Assembly: GCA_029465975.1 (NCBI GenBank)
Contig: CM055748.1
Location: 2,833,804 to 2,897,803, forward strand
Source of the DNA: Dallia pectoralis
Taxonomy: Eukaryota > Chordata > Actinopteri > Esociformes > Umbridae
Reading direction: 5' to 3'
Length of the DNA: 64,000 nt
The stretch's first letter is position 1. Each line of letters opens with the position of its first letter. The notes under the pieces are model-generated. The model saw nothing but the letters and a program-made list of their open reading frames with translations. It was not told the DNA's origin and made no database searches. Below are positions 25,377-37,722 of this stretch, piece by piece. A program made the position numbers and the translations under genes.

Positions 25377-25377
<1 letters not shown>
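22240..25377. other. Mostly unique non-coding DNA
   Basis: No gene recognised. A short CA run lies at about 23341-23360. The part at about 24480-25000 is AT-rich and repeat-free, so it could hold conserved non-coding elements, but this cannot be judged without alignment. Confidence 0.45.
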
Positions 25378-25446
<69 letters not shown>

Positions 25447-25652
25447 TCACAGACCGGCCCACCTATGCCTACACACACACACTCACTTGAGCATGTGCAT
25501 ACAGTAATTACACACACACTCAAATGGGCACATGCATTCAGTAATTACACACACTCACTTGAGCACGTGCATACAGTAATTAGACACACACACTCACATG
25601 GGCACATGCATTCAGTAATTACACACACACACATAAGCACATGCATACAGTA

Positions 25653-25731
<79 letters not shown>

Positions 25732-25767
25732 TCACATAAGCACATGCATACATTAATTACACACACA
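25378..25767. repeat. (CA)n microsatellites with embedded ~45-bp minisatellite
   Basis: CA runs at about 25379-25445 and 25650-25729 flank a small array with units such as GCACATGCATTCAGTAATTA alternating with GCACGTGCATACAGTAATTA, each joined by CACACACTCACTTG-like spacers. The minisatellite probably grew from within the CA tract. Confidence 0.92.
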
Positions 25768-26733
25768 CTCCCTCCCTTCCTTCTCTCTTTATTGTCGAGG
25801 CTCCCGGAGGTTTAGACATGTTTTAATTAGCTAACAATGAGCTGCAAATATCAATTACTGTCCCTCCCGCAAGGTCACTTCCCAGTCAGATTAGAGGACT
25901 TTGTGGGCAAGGGGAGGGCAGAGTGGAGCTATCACTGGCCAGAGGGTGGAGTAGAGGAAACGGAGATAGTTGCTTCGCGCCCTCATTTCCGCGGTAACTC
26001 AGAATGAAGATCATAAAGACTCCAACTGTCATGTTGGAAAATAAACAATAATACAACCATGCGAAAACCTCTGGTGGTTTCTCCTCTGACACACACGTAT
26101 TATTCATTGTTGTCAGCACATAAATTATTGTCTCTGTTCTACATAATGTTGTTCTGAGACAGGCTATTTGAATATCTGGCTTTTATGGGGTGGAATGCAG
26201 CCTTGTAGGTTGTGAGTTATGAGAGGAATTGAAACTTTCTGGCTGTCAGAAGTGAAAAAAAACCAGGTGGACTGTGTGGGCCCAACACAGGCCATAAATA
26301 CTGTGCTGTGAACAGCTTAGGTCTTAGCTGAAGCAAGGCTTTCTGGGATTCTCAGGATCTGTTGATGTCATGGTTCATTCAATCTGACAGAAGTTACTGA
26401 GGGGTTAAACATCAGATGTGACCGGTCATTAAAAGTTGTCTTTTCTCATATTCAACATTATTTGCTCTTGTGACGTCATTTAAACTTGATCATTGGCACA
26501 TCTGGATTTACTTTTCTATGGGTAGCTCAACTGTATTGAATAGAAACTACTAGAAGAAAACAAATACTGTATATGTACTGTATATTTCACACATTTAGAT
26601 GTTTAAAGAAGTGTTCTCATCAGTTTCAACATTCCACTTATTTTTAGTGTTATTTGCCTGTTTTTCTTTAAAAGTGAGGTGTTTCTATGAGTCTTGAGCT
26701 GACATGAGCTGCAAATTGAAGCTGGAGTTTTAT
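25768..26733. other. Unique non-coding DNA
   Basis: No gene recognised. Confidence 0.5.
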
Positions 26734-26848
26734 CCATCCACATTTATCTGTCCATATTTATCCATCCACATTTATCTGTCCATATTAATCCATCCACATT
26801 TATCTGTCCATATTTATCCATCCACATTTATCTGTCCATATTTTCTGT
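26734..26848. repeat. 28-bp tandem repeat, about 4 copies
   Basis: Units contain ATCCATCCACATTTATCTGT followed by CCATATTT. The right end is partial. Confidence 0.9.
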
Positions 26849-29800
26849 CCATATTTTGTCTACCTAGTAGGTTTACATGCATACAGCTAGAATGAATAAA
26901 AACACTATTCTCTGTAATTAAAAAAAATAATTGTATTTAATCAGTCCAGTTTAATGAACTAATGTCAATAGATAACGTCTAAAATAATATTGAGCCCTGG
27001 GTTTTTGAGACTTTCAGATTGACAGACGAGACTGCCTGAAACAGCCCTAATGAACGTGAACGTTTGTGTGAATAGGAAAATAATGATATGCTAAATTCCT
27101 GCCACGCCCACTCATTTCGGGGTCATCAAAGCTGACAGTTGGCTGTCCTGACACAGTCCTGAACTAATTAGCAAGGTCCTGGAGGATTTGGCAGAAGGAC
27201 AGCAGCGACTAAATGGCTTCAACTCTTACAATCATTCTAACTGACTGGCGTTATCAATATCCCTATCTTTACCTCATGTGGTGGAAATGGCCCAGTGCGT
27301 CTATTTCGATGGCACCACGCGAGAAATCCCGGGCCAGTCATGTGAATATCTGCCGGTGATGTGATATAGTGAACCACGGAGGTCCGATGAATCAGCAGGC
27401 TCTCACTACACTGACACAGCATTTATAAACAGACCGTTTCCTGACTCCCCCACACTCACCCCCACGACCGTCCCCCCATCAACCCACTCCTCACCACACT
27501 TCCTGTTCCCGCAGTTGGCTTTTTGTCTGTGTGGGGGTGGGAGGGGGTCGGAACTATCCAACATGTGTGGGCAGATATTCAACACAGCTGTTACCATGCC
27601 GAGTTGAAGACGGACGGGAAACGTTCGTCCAGCTTGAAGTCATCGCCTGACGACGTTCCAAAGGCGGGAAGTATTGTGTGGGGAACAGGCTACGTCCTTG
27701 TTGCTAAGCAGCTCTCAGTCCTCCAGCTGAAAACGGCGGTGTAATGTCGTTCGTCGTGTGTATGTTTGTACGAATCCACTCTTTTATGCGTCTTTATATC
27801 TTTACAAATGTTGTTTTTTCTGAGGAGAGGTCAAAGCAACATCATACATGGTGGTTTACAAGAACTCCGAGTTGGTGCAGTGCCGTCTAGACACAGTCAT
27901 TCTCTGACATTGGGATCTGCAAAGCGTACCAGAGGGAACTGTGGACAATGGATGTCAGGGGTGCCAGAGAGTGGATAGGCCAACGCTAATGGAGCCAAGT
28001 CTAATTATAGCTAATGAAGACTGTCAGTAGAGTGCCAGAGTCAAACACAAATCACCCATATTAATTAATCTGCTAATTGAAAATCTGGAAACGGCTTCTG
28101 GAAAAAAGCTCCTGTTTGCCTGCCTCTTTGCACGTCAATTTTAAAAGAGGCTGAAATGAATGAGGCTTTTGTTTTGGCTATTCCCTTGCTCCGCAGTGGC
28201 GTGGTAAACACAATAAAGTGTGTCAATGGAGACGGGTTCGTGATTATTCGGAGTGCCGGTGGCACCGAATGTGGAAAGGCAAAAACGCAACTGGTCTGCC
28301 TGACGTGGATGATGTTCTAGCGTGTTCCACGGGGACAAACCGGGTAAATGCTGGACTGGGTGTACACACATCCACCACATCTACATCGTCTCCCTTCCTA
28401 CATGGCAGGTTACTCCATTAGTAGACCACGGTCAGATTAGGCCACAGTCGAGTACCCTGGTGTGCTATTCCCCCCCCCCCATCTGAGCTACATAACGCTT
28501 CAACGGTTTCCCGCTTATTTTAGGCCTTTGTTGTTTTTCAAGCTAAGCGCGTTAGCAGTTGTCCTGCGTTGGTTTCGGCGCCGGTTGCGTGTTGTCGGAC
28601 CTCCCGACGATTCATCCCTAATGCCGCTACCAGGCCTGCCGGTTATAATGTGCTGCGGTGTCGTGTCTGAGTGGAAACGAGACTGAAATAGGTCCACGCC
28701 ACATGCAGGAGGGCGCACGGCGTATTAGCGCCAGATGTGCAACGCGGCAGCGTGGATTTTCCCCTTCCGAAGCCCCCTCTCTTTGAACACATGAATGTAA
28801 CGGCACATTTCGTTGCGGCGTCTCGTACGATTTGCTACAACCTGGCATAAAGGTTCGCGTTAGAAACAAGATGACGCGTGACACGTTTTTTTCACGCTCT
28901 CTCCTCTCAAGGACGACCCGGGGATTAGTTTCCCCCTTTTTGAAATGCACTTGACTTTTTTTTCTCGCCGGGTTTGTGGCCGCAGTGTGTTGAGGCCTGA
29001 CAGATGGTAACGGGATAACCTTTGGAACGTCAGTCAGTGCTCGCCTCCATCCATTCAGTCGCCTGCCACTACTAACTGCGAGCGACTCCGTGGGGGGAAT
29101 GTGCGGAGGAGGTGGCTCTGTGAGTCCTTGACAGGGGGGCGTGGGGAGAGCTCCTCTGGGCCTTTTGTTGCGTTTCATGCCTTGGTTGAATTTATGATAG
29201 GCCCCCGGGCTCCTGGTTTCTCACTCCTCACATCGTGTCAGGTGCTAGAGCTGGGTTCCGTTGAACACGAACTACGGCTTCTCCTTCCAAGGTTTCTCAT
29301 TGAAATAGACCCATTAACGGTAACAATCTATTGGCTCAGTTTTGGACGCTTTTCACGGATTCTATACCTTGTTGTGTCGTTATAGTGTTTGGATTATGTT
29401 CAAGAGAACAGAATGAGCCAAAAAAGCAGCCATGCATATGGTGTTGTTTCTGAGGATAATGTGCTTCTGTTTTCCTATCAGCGACCATTTTGCCAGGTGT
29501 CCCTTTGAGACTGTCCTTCTCGCTTCACGCTGATGGTGAATCGTTTGAGTTTGAATTCGTTAAATCTATTCAATTGTTTTCTAGACATAATCTGTGCCGT
29601 TTCTACGCTGTTGTCACACGAAAAACATGGTTGCGATTAACAGGGAGAGTAAAGATGATATTTTCTATGTAATACGGTTAAACCCAGTGGATTGCACAAG
29701 TGCCAGACATGCACCTGTGGAATAACGGCGATATTGTCAGCGAATACTCGGCTGCTATTTCGGGTTCACTAAGGAATTAGTCTAACTGTTCATGAACTTC

Positions 29801-32345
29801 TCCCCAGACGCCAGATAGGATTACAATGTGACTAAAATGAAGAACCAGAACATATCCTGTGGTTATATTTCAAACCTCACTTCTCAGTATATCCAAGATC
29901 TTCAGCAACCAGGGAAAGACAGTGACTGTACGTTTTTAATGTGTATCATTTAAGGGTCAGTAGTTGTTACTTATTGTACATCATTGAGTAATGACGCCGT
30001 CAAAAGAATTGACTTGACAGCTGTGCAAATGATAGATTCCTCTGTGAAAGCCTGTCTGAAAGTGCATTTAAATTACTTACAACGGAAACCTTCAAAAATA
30101 CGGTCTGAATTGTTTTACAGCCTATACTTATTGTGACATTTAGTCTGAAAGCCCTCTGGCTGGATATCAAGTGAAAACAAGTCTTGACTTGGTGATGTAA
30201 CAGAGCTGGAGAGAATGAGGAGATCGTATTTTTTTGTTTTCTGCAGGGTTATTTAGTCATTGGACAGAGGGGGGCTGGGGTGTCCATTGGAAAGTTTGTC
30301 CCAAAAAGTCGTACTCACATTGGCAACACCTCATATTCAATGTACTGTAGTGTTTGTTGGACGGGGCCAAATGTTATTTGGTGTTATGTCCTTTCAGTGT
30401 GCTTCAGAGGTGAGATACCAGACACACCTCAGATGTTTTATCCAAGCATTCCGTGGGGACAAGAGAAATGTCTAGTTTGTCTGTCAAACTTGGGAAACAC
30501 AGAATATTCTCACATAGTAAATCTTTCAGGCTCCCTGTGGAAATTCAACTCCATTTCCCTCAGGTGAAATACCCTTCTGTTTTCAAAATCTCCAAATTCA
30601 TCATAAGTGATTTGTATAGCACTTTTTACACAAGAATTAGACGCTCCATCACATGTATGAAACATAGATGTGAAATGTAAAAGAAATTAAGCATTTTTTT
30701 GTCTAAAATGAAGCAACATTTCTAAATGCATTAACACATTATTTTTTTCTTGTCTATGTATATGAAATTGTTGAGATATTAACGTAAACAATTATTTTGC
30801 AGAAATATTCAGTTAATCAGCCATAGTCAAATACAAGAATATTAGAAGTCTCCTTTTGGCCTGGCTAGAGAATTACATTCTCCTTTCTGGTGAGATAAGT
30901 GAAACACAAAAACACAAACTTGTTTTAGAGCCAACCTGGGTGCTACCTCAAATTATGCTCACAGCTAATTTAACAGAGCTTATTGATCTAAAAACCAATG
31001 TCACTTAAGGGAAATTAAAGCAATGCCATGGACAAAGTGATGACTTAACTGTGCTCCAATGTTCCCTCTGTAATGAGTAAAAATAGCCAGTTGTGTCATT
31101 AAGCGTCTCTATTACTGTCCCTTTAGTGGTCACATTATCTACTCCGGACATCTGTTGACATATTATAGCAGACATCATCAAGGTATTGGCAAACCTTCTG
31201 GTATCTAAACTTCTGTATTGATCTTCTACACAGAAAAGAAGAACACTCGAGAACTTGGCCGAGCTTCCTCTGCCTTCACACAGTCAGATTTCAAAGCCTT
31301 CAAATCAGTGTTTTACATATTGGTGACGAGAGCGTGAATATTCAATCTATGTTGTCCAGATTTGCATAAATTGGTTCCCAGATCCGTGGGAACAAGAGAA
31401 TGAGAGAAGGTGCATGGAATGATATATGGAGAGGGTTGAAAGTGTCTGACTCCAGATCAGATGATGACTGTGAGCTGTGATAAAGTGTCATTTAACATGC
31501 ACAGAATTTTGTCCTTGAAGACATAAAAAATGTGAGATATGATGAACAAAGTGTCCCAAGTGAGCAAATTTCAGTGTTAATCTCTGGTAGCTGTAAAATG
31601 TTATCAAAATACAGGATTTGTAATTGTAGTTCTGTTTTGTTTAGAGTACCACATTTGTCACTCAGTGTCAACATAATAAGCATTTGTATCAGAATTTTCT
31701 GATAAATCTAATCAAACTGACTTTTCAATATGTTTTACATTTTCTAAAATGTATAATGTTGTAAATGCAAAACATGCCTGTTTTCAACTTGTGAAATTGT
31801 GGCATATTTGCTGAACACCAATGGACCAGGTAATGAACGCACCAGATTTTCGTGATGTATAGAACACATCTGCACTTTTATTTTGAAAGAACGAAACATT
31901 TGCATATAACTACATGTCTGTACGGTTATTTACCCAACACTGCCAAATGTTTGTTTATGCCATAACACAGTCTGTCAGGAGTGAGCAACGCATGCAAGTC
32001 AGAAGATGAACTTTGGGCAGCGTGTCACCACATCAAAGCCAGATGAGGTGATAGCGCATCAGGGGAGTCTTCTCCCTGCACTGTAATTTAATTCCCCTAA
32101 ATCCATTGTGGTCCTGCCACTGTCATGACAGCAGCTGCTCCAGCCCAGAGGGCAATTGGAGGTGGTGACAGGCTCATTTAGAGAGCAAAGACGAGGGCAG
32201 ATTGTTTGCGGTGAAAAATCCAAAACAACATTGCCGTACTGTGGACCTTTTGACTGTTAAGCTCGACTGTTGATGTGACGTTCGGCTTGACGGCTGACTC
32301 TGCCTTACGTTCAGAAAGTGGCAGAAAGACGACGTGTGGCAGATC
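26849..32345. other. Long mostly unique stretch; CpG-bearing, then AT-rich
   Basis: No recognised gene. About 28500-29110 is GC-richer with many CpGs and carries the longest non-repetitive frame here (183 codons, - strand, 28627-29178). That frame has no recognisable domain and a basic, Pro/Ser-rich composition typical of chance frames in GC-rich DNA. About 29700-32000 is AT-rich and free of tandem repeats, a pattern seen where developmental genes keep conserved non-coding elements; this is inference only. Confidence 0.45.
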
Positions 32346-32532
32346 TGTTATACGCGGGTATCGTGCCTGGGATGACCCAGCTGTTGTGGCCGCTGCCTCT
32401 TATGCACATATACTCAGCTGCACGCAGGTTCGATTCCGGACAGGACAGGGCAGGACTCTCCGTCCTTCCCACTTTCCGATCCCCAATAAAACCACAAAGC
32501 ATAAAAGTGCAACTAAAAGAAGTGTTATACGC
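32346..32532 (+). mobile_element. tRNA-derived SINE with 10-bp target duplication
   Basis: The direct repeat TGTTATACGC at 32346-32355 and 32523-32532 flanks a body of about 167 bp. The body begins with a tRNA-like head: A-box-like TGACCCAGCTGTTGTGG near 32372, and B box GCAGGTTCGATTCC near 32424. It then passes into a CT-rich region (CTCTCCGTCCTTCCCAC) and a tail AATAAAACCACAAAGCATAA. This layout (tRNA head, CT-rich body, AATAAA-like tail) is typical of fish V-SINE-like elements. The exact family is not assigned. Confidence 0.75.
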
Positions 32533-33550
32533 AGTTACTGTAGTTTGTCTCAGGCTCCAGCGCCGTCTAAACTCATTTAAAACTCATGAAAATCCCATGA
32601 CTTCCCTCTGGCTTCACGTGGTACATATCGATATCGATCGGCTAATATAACAGAGGGAATCCTTCAAAAAATGGAGGCGATTGTCCAATGTTTTCACAGA
32701 GAATATAATCCCAAAGGCGCCACCTGAAGACTGGGGCTTTTTTTGACCCGCTTGTCATCAACTCGTTTTGCTCACCACTCTGTTTAGGTCTTCCTATTTT
32801 TTGGAGTTTTTCCTAGACTCTTATTCCTGGCTCTTCGTGGTTGAAGGTTGGGAATCGGTATGTTCACAAGCACTTAGTTACGACTGCTGATACAAAGAGG
32901 GCACAGTCAACTAAACACGAGTGAACCGCCGATAAACTTTTCAGTGCTGAGAACATCCCACGCGACGTGTGCGAGTAGAGAAGTCGGACAAGGTCAGTCG
33001 TTTGTAAGCTGTGGCGGTGTCTATTTTCTTCTGACAAGACGACCATCCGTCATGGTGACTAGGTTTAGTGCCAGCTGGCCTCACCGCGAGGACTGAATGA
33101 CCTACATGTTTTTTAGATTGGTCACTTTTAACCACGTCACTCCAATCTCCTTATCTCTGACGGCCCACATTTCTTCGTTGGAGACTGGTTCCCCTGGGAC
33201 TTTCTGCTGTTCCCCCTGATTTGCTATCTCAGAATCACGGTCATTCCACAGCCAAGTCTGTCAACACACACGGCAAATATGTTCTGACCCCTCGCTGCAA
33301 CATCCGAAACGCACATTTTAAAATGTTTATACGAACAGTGCAAACGGAGCAAAACCCAAAACACGAAAAGTTCGACGAGAGAGACCATGCATAGTGGAAA
33401 TATGTACTGGATACATATAGGATGTGTTATATGTTTATGTAAATCATGCAAGAAAAGGCAAAACAAGGGCAATGTCCTGTTATACTTCACATATGTCCAT
33501 AGAGGTTTGTTGTGTCAGTGCGGATAGTGTCCAGGGTAGGAATCAATGAG
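32533..33550. other. Unique non-coding DNA
   Basis: No gene recognised. A short palindromic cluster of ATCGAT words lies at about 32626-32640. Confidence 0.5.
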
Positions 33551-33570
33551 ATGTGTGCGTGTGTGTGTGT

Positions 33571-33604
<34 letters not shown>

Positions 33605-33629
33605 CTGTGTGTGTGTGTGTGTGTGTGTT
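33551..33629. repeat. (GT)n microsatellite
   Basis: About 78 bp of GT with two TCTGT interruptions. Confidence 0.95.
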
Positions 33630-34399
33630 GTGGTGGTTGTTAAGGGCAGTCAATCAATCTACCACTCTCCTGACTGTGTTTTCGGACTGGAATGGAGAAA
33701 GTTGTGCGTTGTCACAGAGGCGGATGTCTGGGTTTTTGACAGGCACTTGTTTTAGCTCTCGAGGATTGTCAGAGCAGTTGGGACTCCCCAAAAAACCCTT
33801 GACACTAGTTGTTGAAATAACGTTTTCACTTCTCCATGGACAGAGACAGATTAACTCGAGTGGTTTAGGAACCCGGCCACAGTTGATCGGATGATGGCGA
33901 CGCTTTCTTCCCCCTTTCTTTTTCTGAAAGATCGTTAATACTTTAGGCCTGTCAGCATCTGTAGCAGGCATGACAGTACTGTTTTTCTTCACTACTGTGG
34001 ACCCACTTGTCTGGCACTGGGATTTGAGTTAGAGAGTTATGACAGTACAACATGGTGACATCATTTACCAGTCCACGGGCCAATCAGCCGTGCTTGTTGT
34101 GGTCCTGGGCCGTGTTATTCTTTCTGTGGTTTCTGGATCCGCTCTGGGCCAAACCGTCAGCAAGACAAAAATACAGAGTTTTTTTCCCCTGACGTTTGTA
34201 CTCATTATATAGACCGCAATTATCAACAAGTCATGCAAGAGTAACAGAGTAAACTCCGTCACTTACTTGGAAAACAGAATCTGACATATTTATTCAGTCC
34301 TCCCTAACCCAAGTAACCTAACCCGAGAATGTAATACAAATGAGCACAAACCAGACTAAGATAAGTGTCAGGACAGTAATAAGTAAGGCGGATGTGAGT
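33630..34399. other. Unique non-coding DNA
   Basis: No gene recognised. Confidence 0.5.
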
Positions 34400-34680
34400 T
34401 GCTACGGAAATAAACATATCTCAGACTGGCCAATATAAAGAAAGATTAAGATGGGCAAAACAACACAGACACTGGACAGAGGAAGAACACTGCCTAAAAG
34501 ACCTGCACCCTGGAGTCCCCTCTTCACTTTTGACGATAAAACCAGTGTTTTTTTGGGGGTATTTTTTAATGAAGCTGCAGTTAAGGACCTGGCGTGCATT
34601 TGTTCTTATGCGAAGTTGTGCACCGGGGCCTCCCACTCCTCTTTCTATTCAGGTTAGAGACAGTTTGCATACCACCTGCA
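34400..34680 (-). pseudogene. Tc1-like transposase, N-terminal fragment (dead)
   Basis: On the - strand, broken frames give pieces of the DNA-binding part of a Tc1/mariner transposase: GGPGAQL, then in another frame LTAASLKNT and VKRGLQGAGLLGSVLP, resembling the family's RRPQLT...VKRRLRDAGLLGR region. Frames shift several times and no start-to-stop gene remains. The + strand flank TCTCAGACTGGCCAATATAA is shared with the copy at 54.75 kb, so both belong to one family. Confidence 0.75.
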
Positions 34681-34718
34681 TGACCGTGACATTTATTGTG
34701 GTGATAAAAAGGCACAGC

Positions 34719-34868
34719 ACTCATTTAGCTGATGCCGTCCCGACGCTGAAGCATGACACCGGGAGCATCATGTTGTGGGGGTGCTTCTCAGTGACAGGGA
34801 CTAAGAGAGCGGTCAGCATTGTGGCTTGTAGGAATAGAACAAAATACAGAGATCCAGTAGTAGCTTGA
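34719..34868 (+). pseudogene. Tc1-like transposase, C-terminal fragment (dead)
   Basis: The + strand frame contains VPTLKHDTGSIMLWGCFSVT, a clear match to the PT(V/L)KHGGGSIMLWGCF signature in the catalytic half of Tc1 transposases, followed by a decayed continuation to KYRDPVV and a stop. It lies on the opposite strand from the N-terminal fragment immediately to its left. The two are therefore different insertions or the product of an inversion. Confidence 0.85.
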
Positions 34869-35937
34869 GGGGTGAACATGTGGTGAAACATGGTTGTGGT
34901 CTCATGACAGACAAATAAGCACTTGAACTATCTTTCATTCTTAGATATTTTATTCACAATTGTTTTTGCCTGCCTCACATTCTACTTGCTTCTCTGCTTG
35001 TCTCTCCATTTTCTCTTTTTCTATCTTTTATCTCCCTCTATCCAACTCTACCGCTTGTTATTTTCTTCATCCGTCCTTTTGCCTTTCCTTTTCCCTCCCT
35101 CTCTCCCCCACTCTTTATTCCCCTCACTACCTGTTCCTCCCTCTCTCTACCTCTCTCCGTTTCTTACTCTTTGTGTGTCCCCTTCCTCTTGTTTTATCGT
35201 CCTTTCCCTCCCCCTTTCTCTCATCTAATAGTGTGACTCATTGTGCGCTTCTCCGGTCCTGATTAAAAGCCCATTACCAATGCATCGCCCTGTTTAAAAC
35301 ACATGAAAATGTCATCAAAATGGAAATGAGTGAGATTGTGGAGAGGTGGGGGGGGGGGACGGGTTGTGTTTGGTGTGGAGGGAGATGAAAAGAGCTGCAA
35401 CTGTTATCACCGCCAAATACCTTTTTCAACAGGATCTCTTTTTAGTCTGTTTTCTGGTAATATGGCAGACGTTGTTAGACTGAGACCCAACATGAGGAGA
35501 ATACTTCCTGTCTAGTTTCAGCCTGTTGACAGCTGTGACTGGCCTCTAAAGGAAGCAGAGAGCAGAGAGGGGGAACGAAACAGACAGGGATTACAGTGCG
35601 TCGGCTCTTCATTTAGCAATTGCAAACTTTATTTGTTCTCACCCAGCATCTATCCGGTCTTTAGTCTGAAACAGAGCTGCTGCGATACCCAGACAGAGGG
35701 GAAACTCAAGTGTAAGTGCTGTCGCTTGTAGCGCCATTCAACCCTTCAATCAGAGAGAAGGAAGTCATCAAGCGGCAAACAGTCAAGTTTGTAGTGAGAC
35801 ACACTGAATACACACTGGTCATCAAAACACCATCTATCTTCACTGCTGGCTGGACAGACTGCTGCTGGCAATTCACCACAGGACAACGATGAGACACGAG
35901 CCAGCTTCTCCATTCACATCAATGACTTGCTCATCCT
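34869..35937. other. Unique non-coding DNA with pyrimidine-rich part
   Basis: CT-rich sequence at about 34970-35225 gives Leu/Ser/Phe-rich spurious frames. A run of G lies at about 35345-35360. No gene recognised. Confidence 0.5.
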
Positions 35938-35983
35938 TGTGTGTGTGCGCGTGTGTGTGTGTGTGCGTGTGCGTGTGCGTGTC
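35938..35983. repeat. (GT)n/(GTGC)n microsatellite
   Basis: About 45 bp of GT with GC substitutions. Confidence 0.9.
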
Positions 35984-37597
35984 ACCCTACACAAAGAGAA
36001 GCACCATAGCAATAACAAAGACCTCAGTCTAGCTGGTCCGTCATGTGTCAATGTGCTCTATGGAGGACTAAAGTACTGGAATGAAAACGCTAAATGAAAG
36101 ATTAATTATTACATAACTGTATTGTTTATTCATTTAGGAATAGATGTTGCTTTTGTTAGACATTTGAACACATTTCATATCAACACATTTGTTCATAACT
36201 GCTTAAATTTTTTCTTTACTTTTCATATTTCCTTCTTGATAAACACAAGTAATTTTAGCCAGTGCTATTGGGATGACACTGACTGGCTAATGCTAAACAT
36301 TCTGAAATGCATGTCAAAAAAACACTTTGTTTAGGTTTTGATGTATATTGTGTTGGTACTAATCTTTCCCTGTGTGCCTTTAACGGAGGCATCCTGCAGG
36401 CATAGTGTGGTGCCTCTTTATGTGTTTGTCTTCTTTATATTCTTTTGTTTAGTTGAAAATACATTTTCCTGAATCTTCTCTTCCAAATGACTATAATAAC
36501 ATAGAAAATGTGTTTAAACATGTCCTTAGCACTCTAAATAAGTTAACTTTCATGCCAAATCCCCACCTCGATTTGCCTTTGTTATAAGATTTTACCTGAT
36601 ATAAAATAAATACACCTATTTGTGGGGACGTCCTGAATAAACTCTATTTTATTGCTCATAGTTACAGTAGAAATATGGGAGCTTATGAGCTATTGAGAGA
36701 ACCTAATGGCCAGCACCCTGTGGACAGGCAACAGGGAAAGGGTTTGTCCCAAAACAGACTGGGCCCTGTGGTGACGGTCTGTGGAGATGAAGGGGAAATG
36801 AGAGGCTGGAGGGTGAGTGCTGGACTGATGGGGTATTGGGGGCCGGGGGTCTTTGTGTTAGCCAGAGAGCAGTCGGTGATCGGCACATGGACCTCAGTAA
36901 TTAGCCAACAGGGGAGATAAAATATGGCGAGGCACTGTGGCTTGAGGGGGTGATGTTTGGTGGGGGTCCAGAGGGCTCCTCTGTTTTGTCCGAGAACCCC
37001 GGGGCAGCTGGGTACACCACCTGTTAATGAACACTGATATGGCCTTCCATTGGAGCCCTGGATGTCAACCACCCCGTAAGACACAGAGCGAGTATAGCAA
37101 AGGAGAACACACACAACCAACTGAACGCCTGAAACGAGGAGTAGTCCCTAGAAGGGTCCGACGCTTATTGCAATTTTGTCAGGCTGAAGTAACTGGTAGT
37201 GGTGATGTCACCGGTACATTGTGACCTGCGGCGGTAAACATTGTGGGCGAAGAAACGCATAAAACCGATTTCCGCTGACATATGACATTCAACTGTAAGG
37301 TCACTGATGGTTTACGCTTCTTGCGGTTTTGTTTGACTTACTAGTTCACAAATGCCACCGGTGTCTTCCAACACATTAGCTGGCGTGTTCCAAATGGACA
37401 CGTGTGTCGGAGGCAACGTCATATTATCAATTCAATTCCACATGTTGATGTTGTACGGTGGTCATAGATCTTGCGTATCCAGGAAACCCTTCAGACGTGT
37501 CAAACGAAATCAGACAGACTGACGTTCTATGTGTTCTAGTGTTGAACATAGTTTTACAACTTATATATTGTCTACAACCTGTATGGTTCTGTCTCTC
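35984..37597. other. Unique non-coding DNA
   Basis: AT-rich at about 36040-36670, then more GC-rich. A 145-codon minus-strand frame (36683-37120) has no recognisable domain and is not called. Confidence 0.45.
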
Positions 37598-37599
37598 TT

Positions 37600-37722
37600 A
37601 CATGCACGGTTCCGTCTCTTTGTGCATGGTTCCGTCTGTTTGTGCATGGTTCCGTCTCTTTGTGCATGGTTCCGTCTGTTTGTGCGTGGTTCCGTCTGTT
37701 TGTGCGTGGTTCCGTCTCTGTT
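37600..37722. repeat. 20-bp minisatellite, 6 copies
   Basis: Units of TGGTTCCGTCTCTTTGTGCA with C/G and A/G variants. Confidence 0.93.

Noticed and set aside
28627..29178. 183-codon minus-strand frame, the longest non-repetitive one
   Set aside because: No recognisable domain, composition typical of GC-rich chance frames, and no supporting splice or promoter context.
32712..32730. Another CTCF-like site (complement of GGCGCCACCTGAAGA)
   Set aside because: Only about 11 of 14 core positions match, too weak to list.
36683..37120. 145-codon minus-strand frame
   Set aside because: No known motif, Pro/Ser-rich, and the opposite strand is also open; probably chance.
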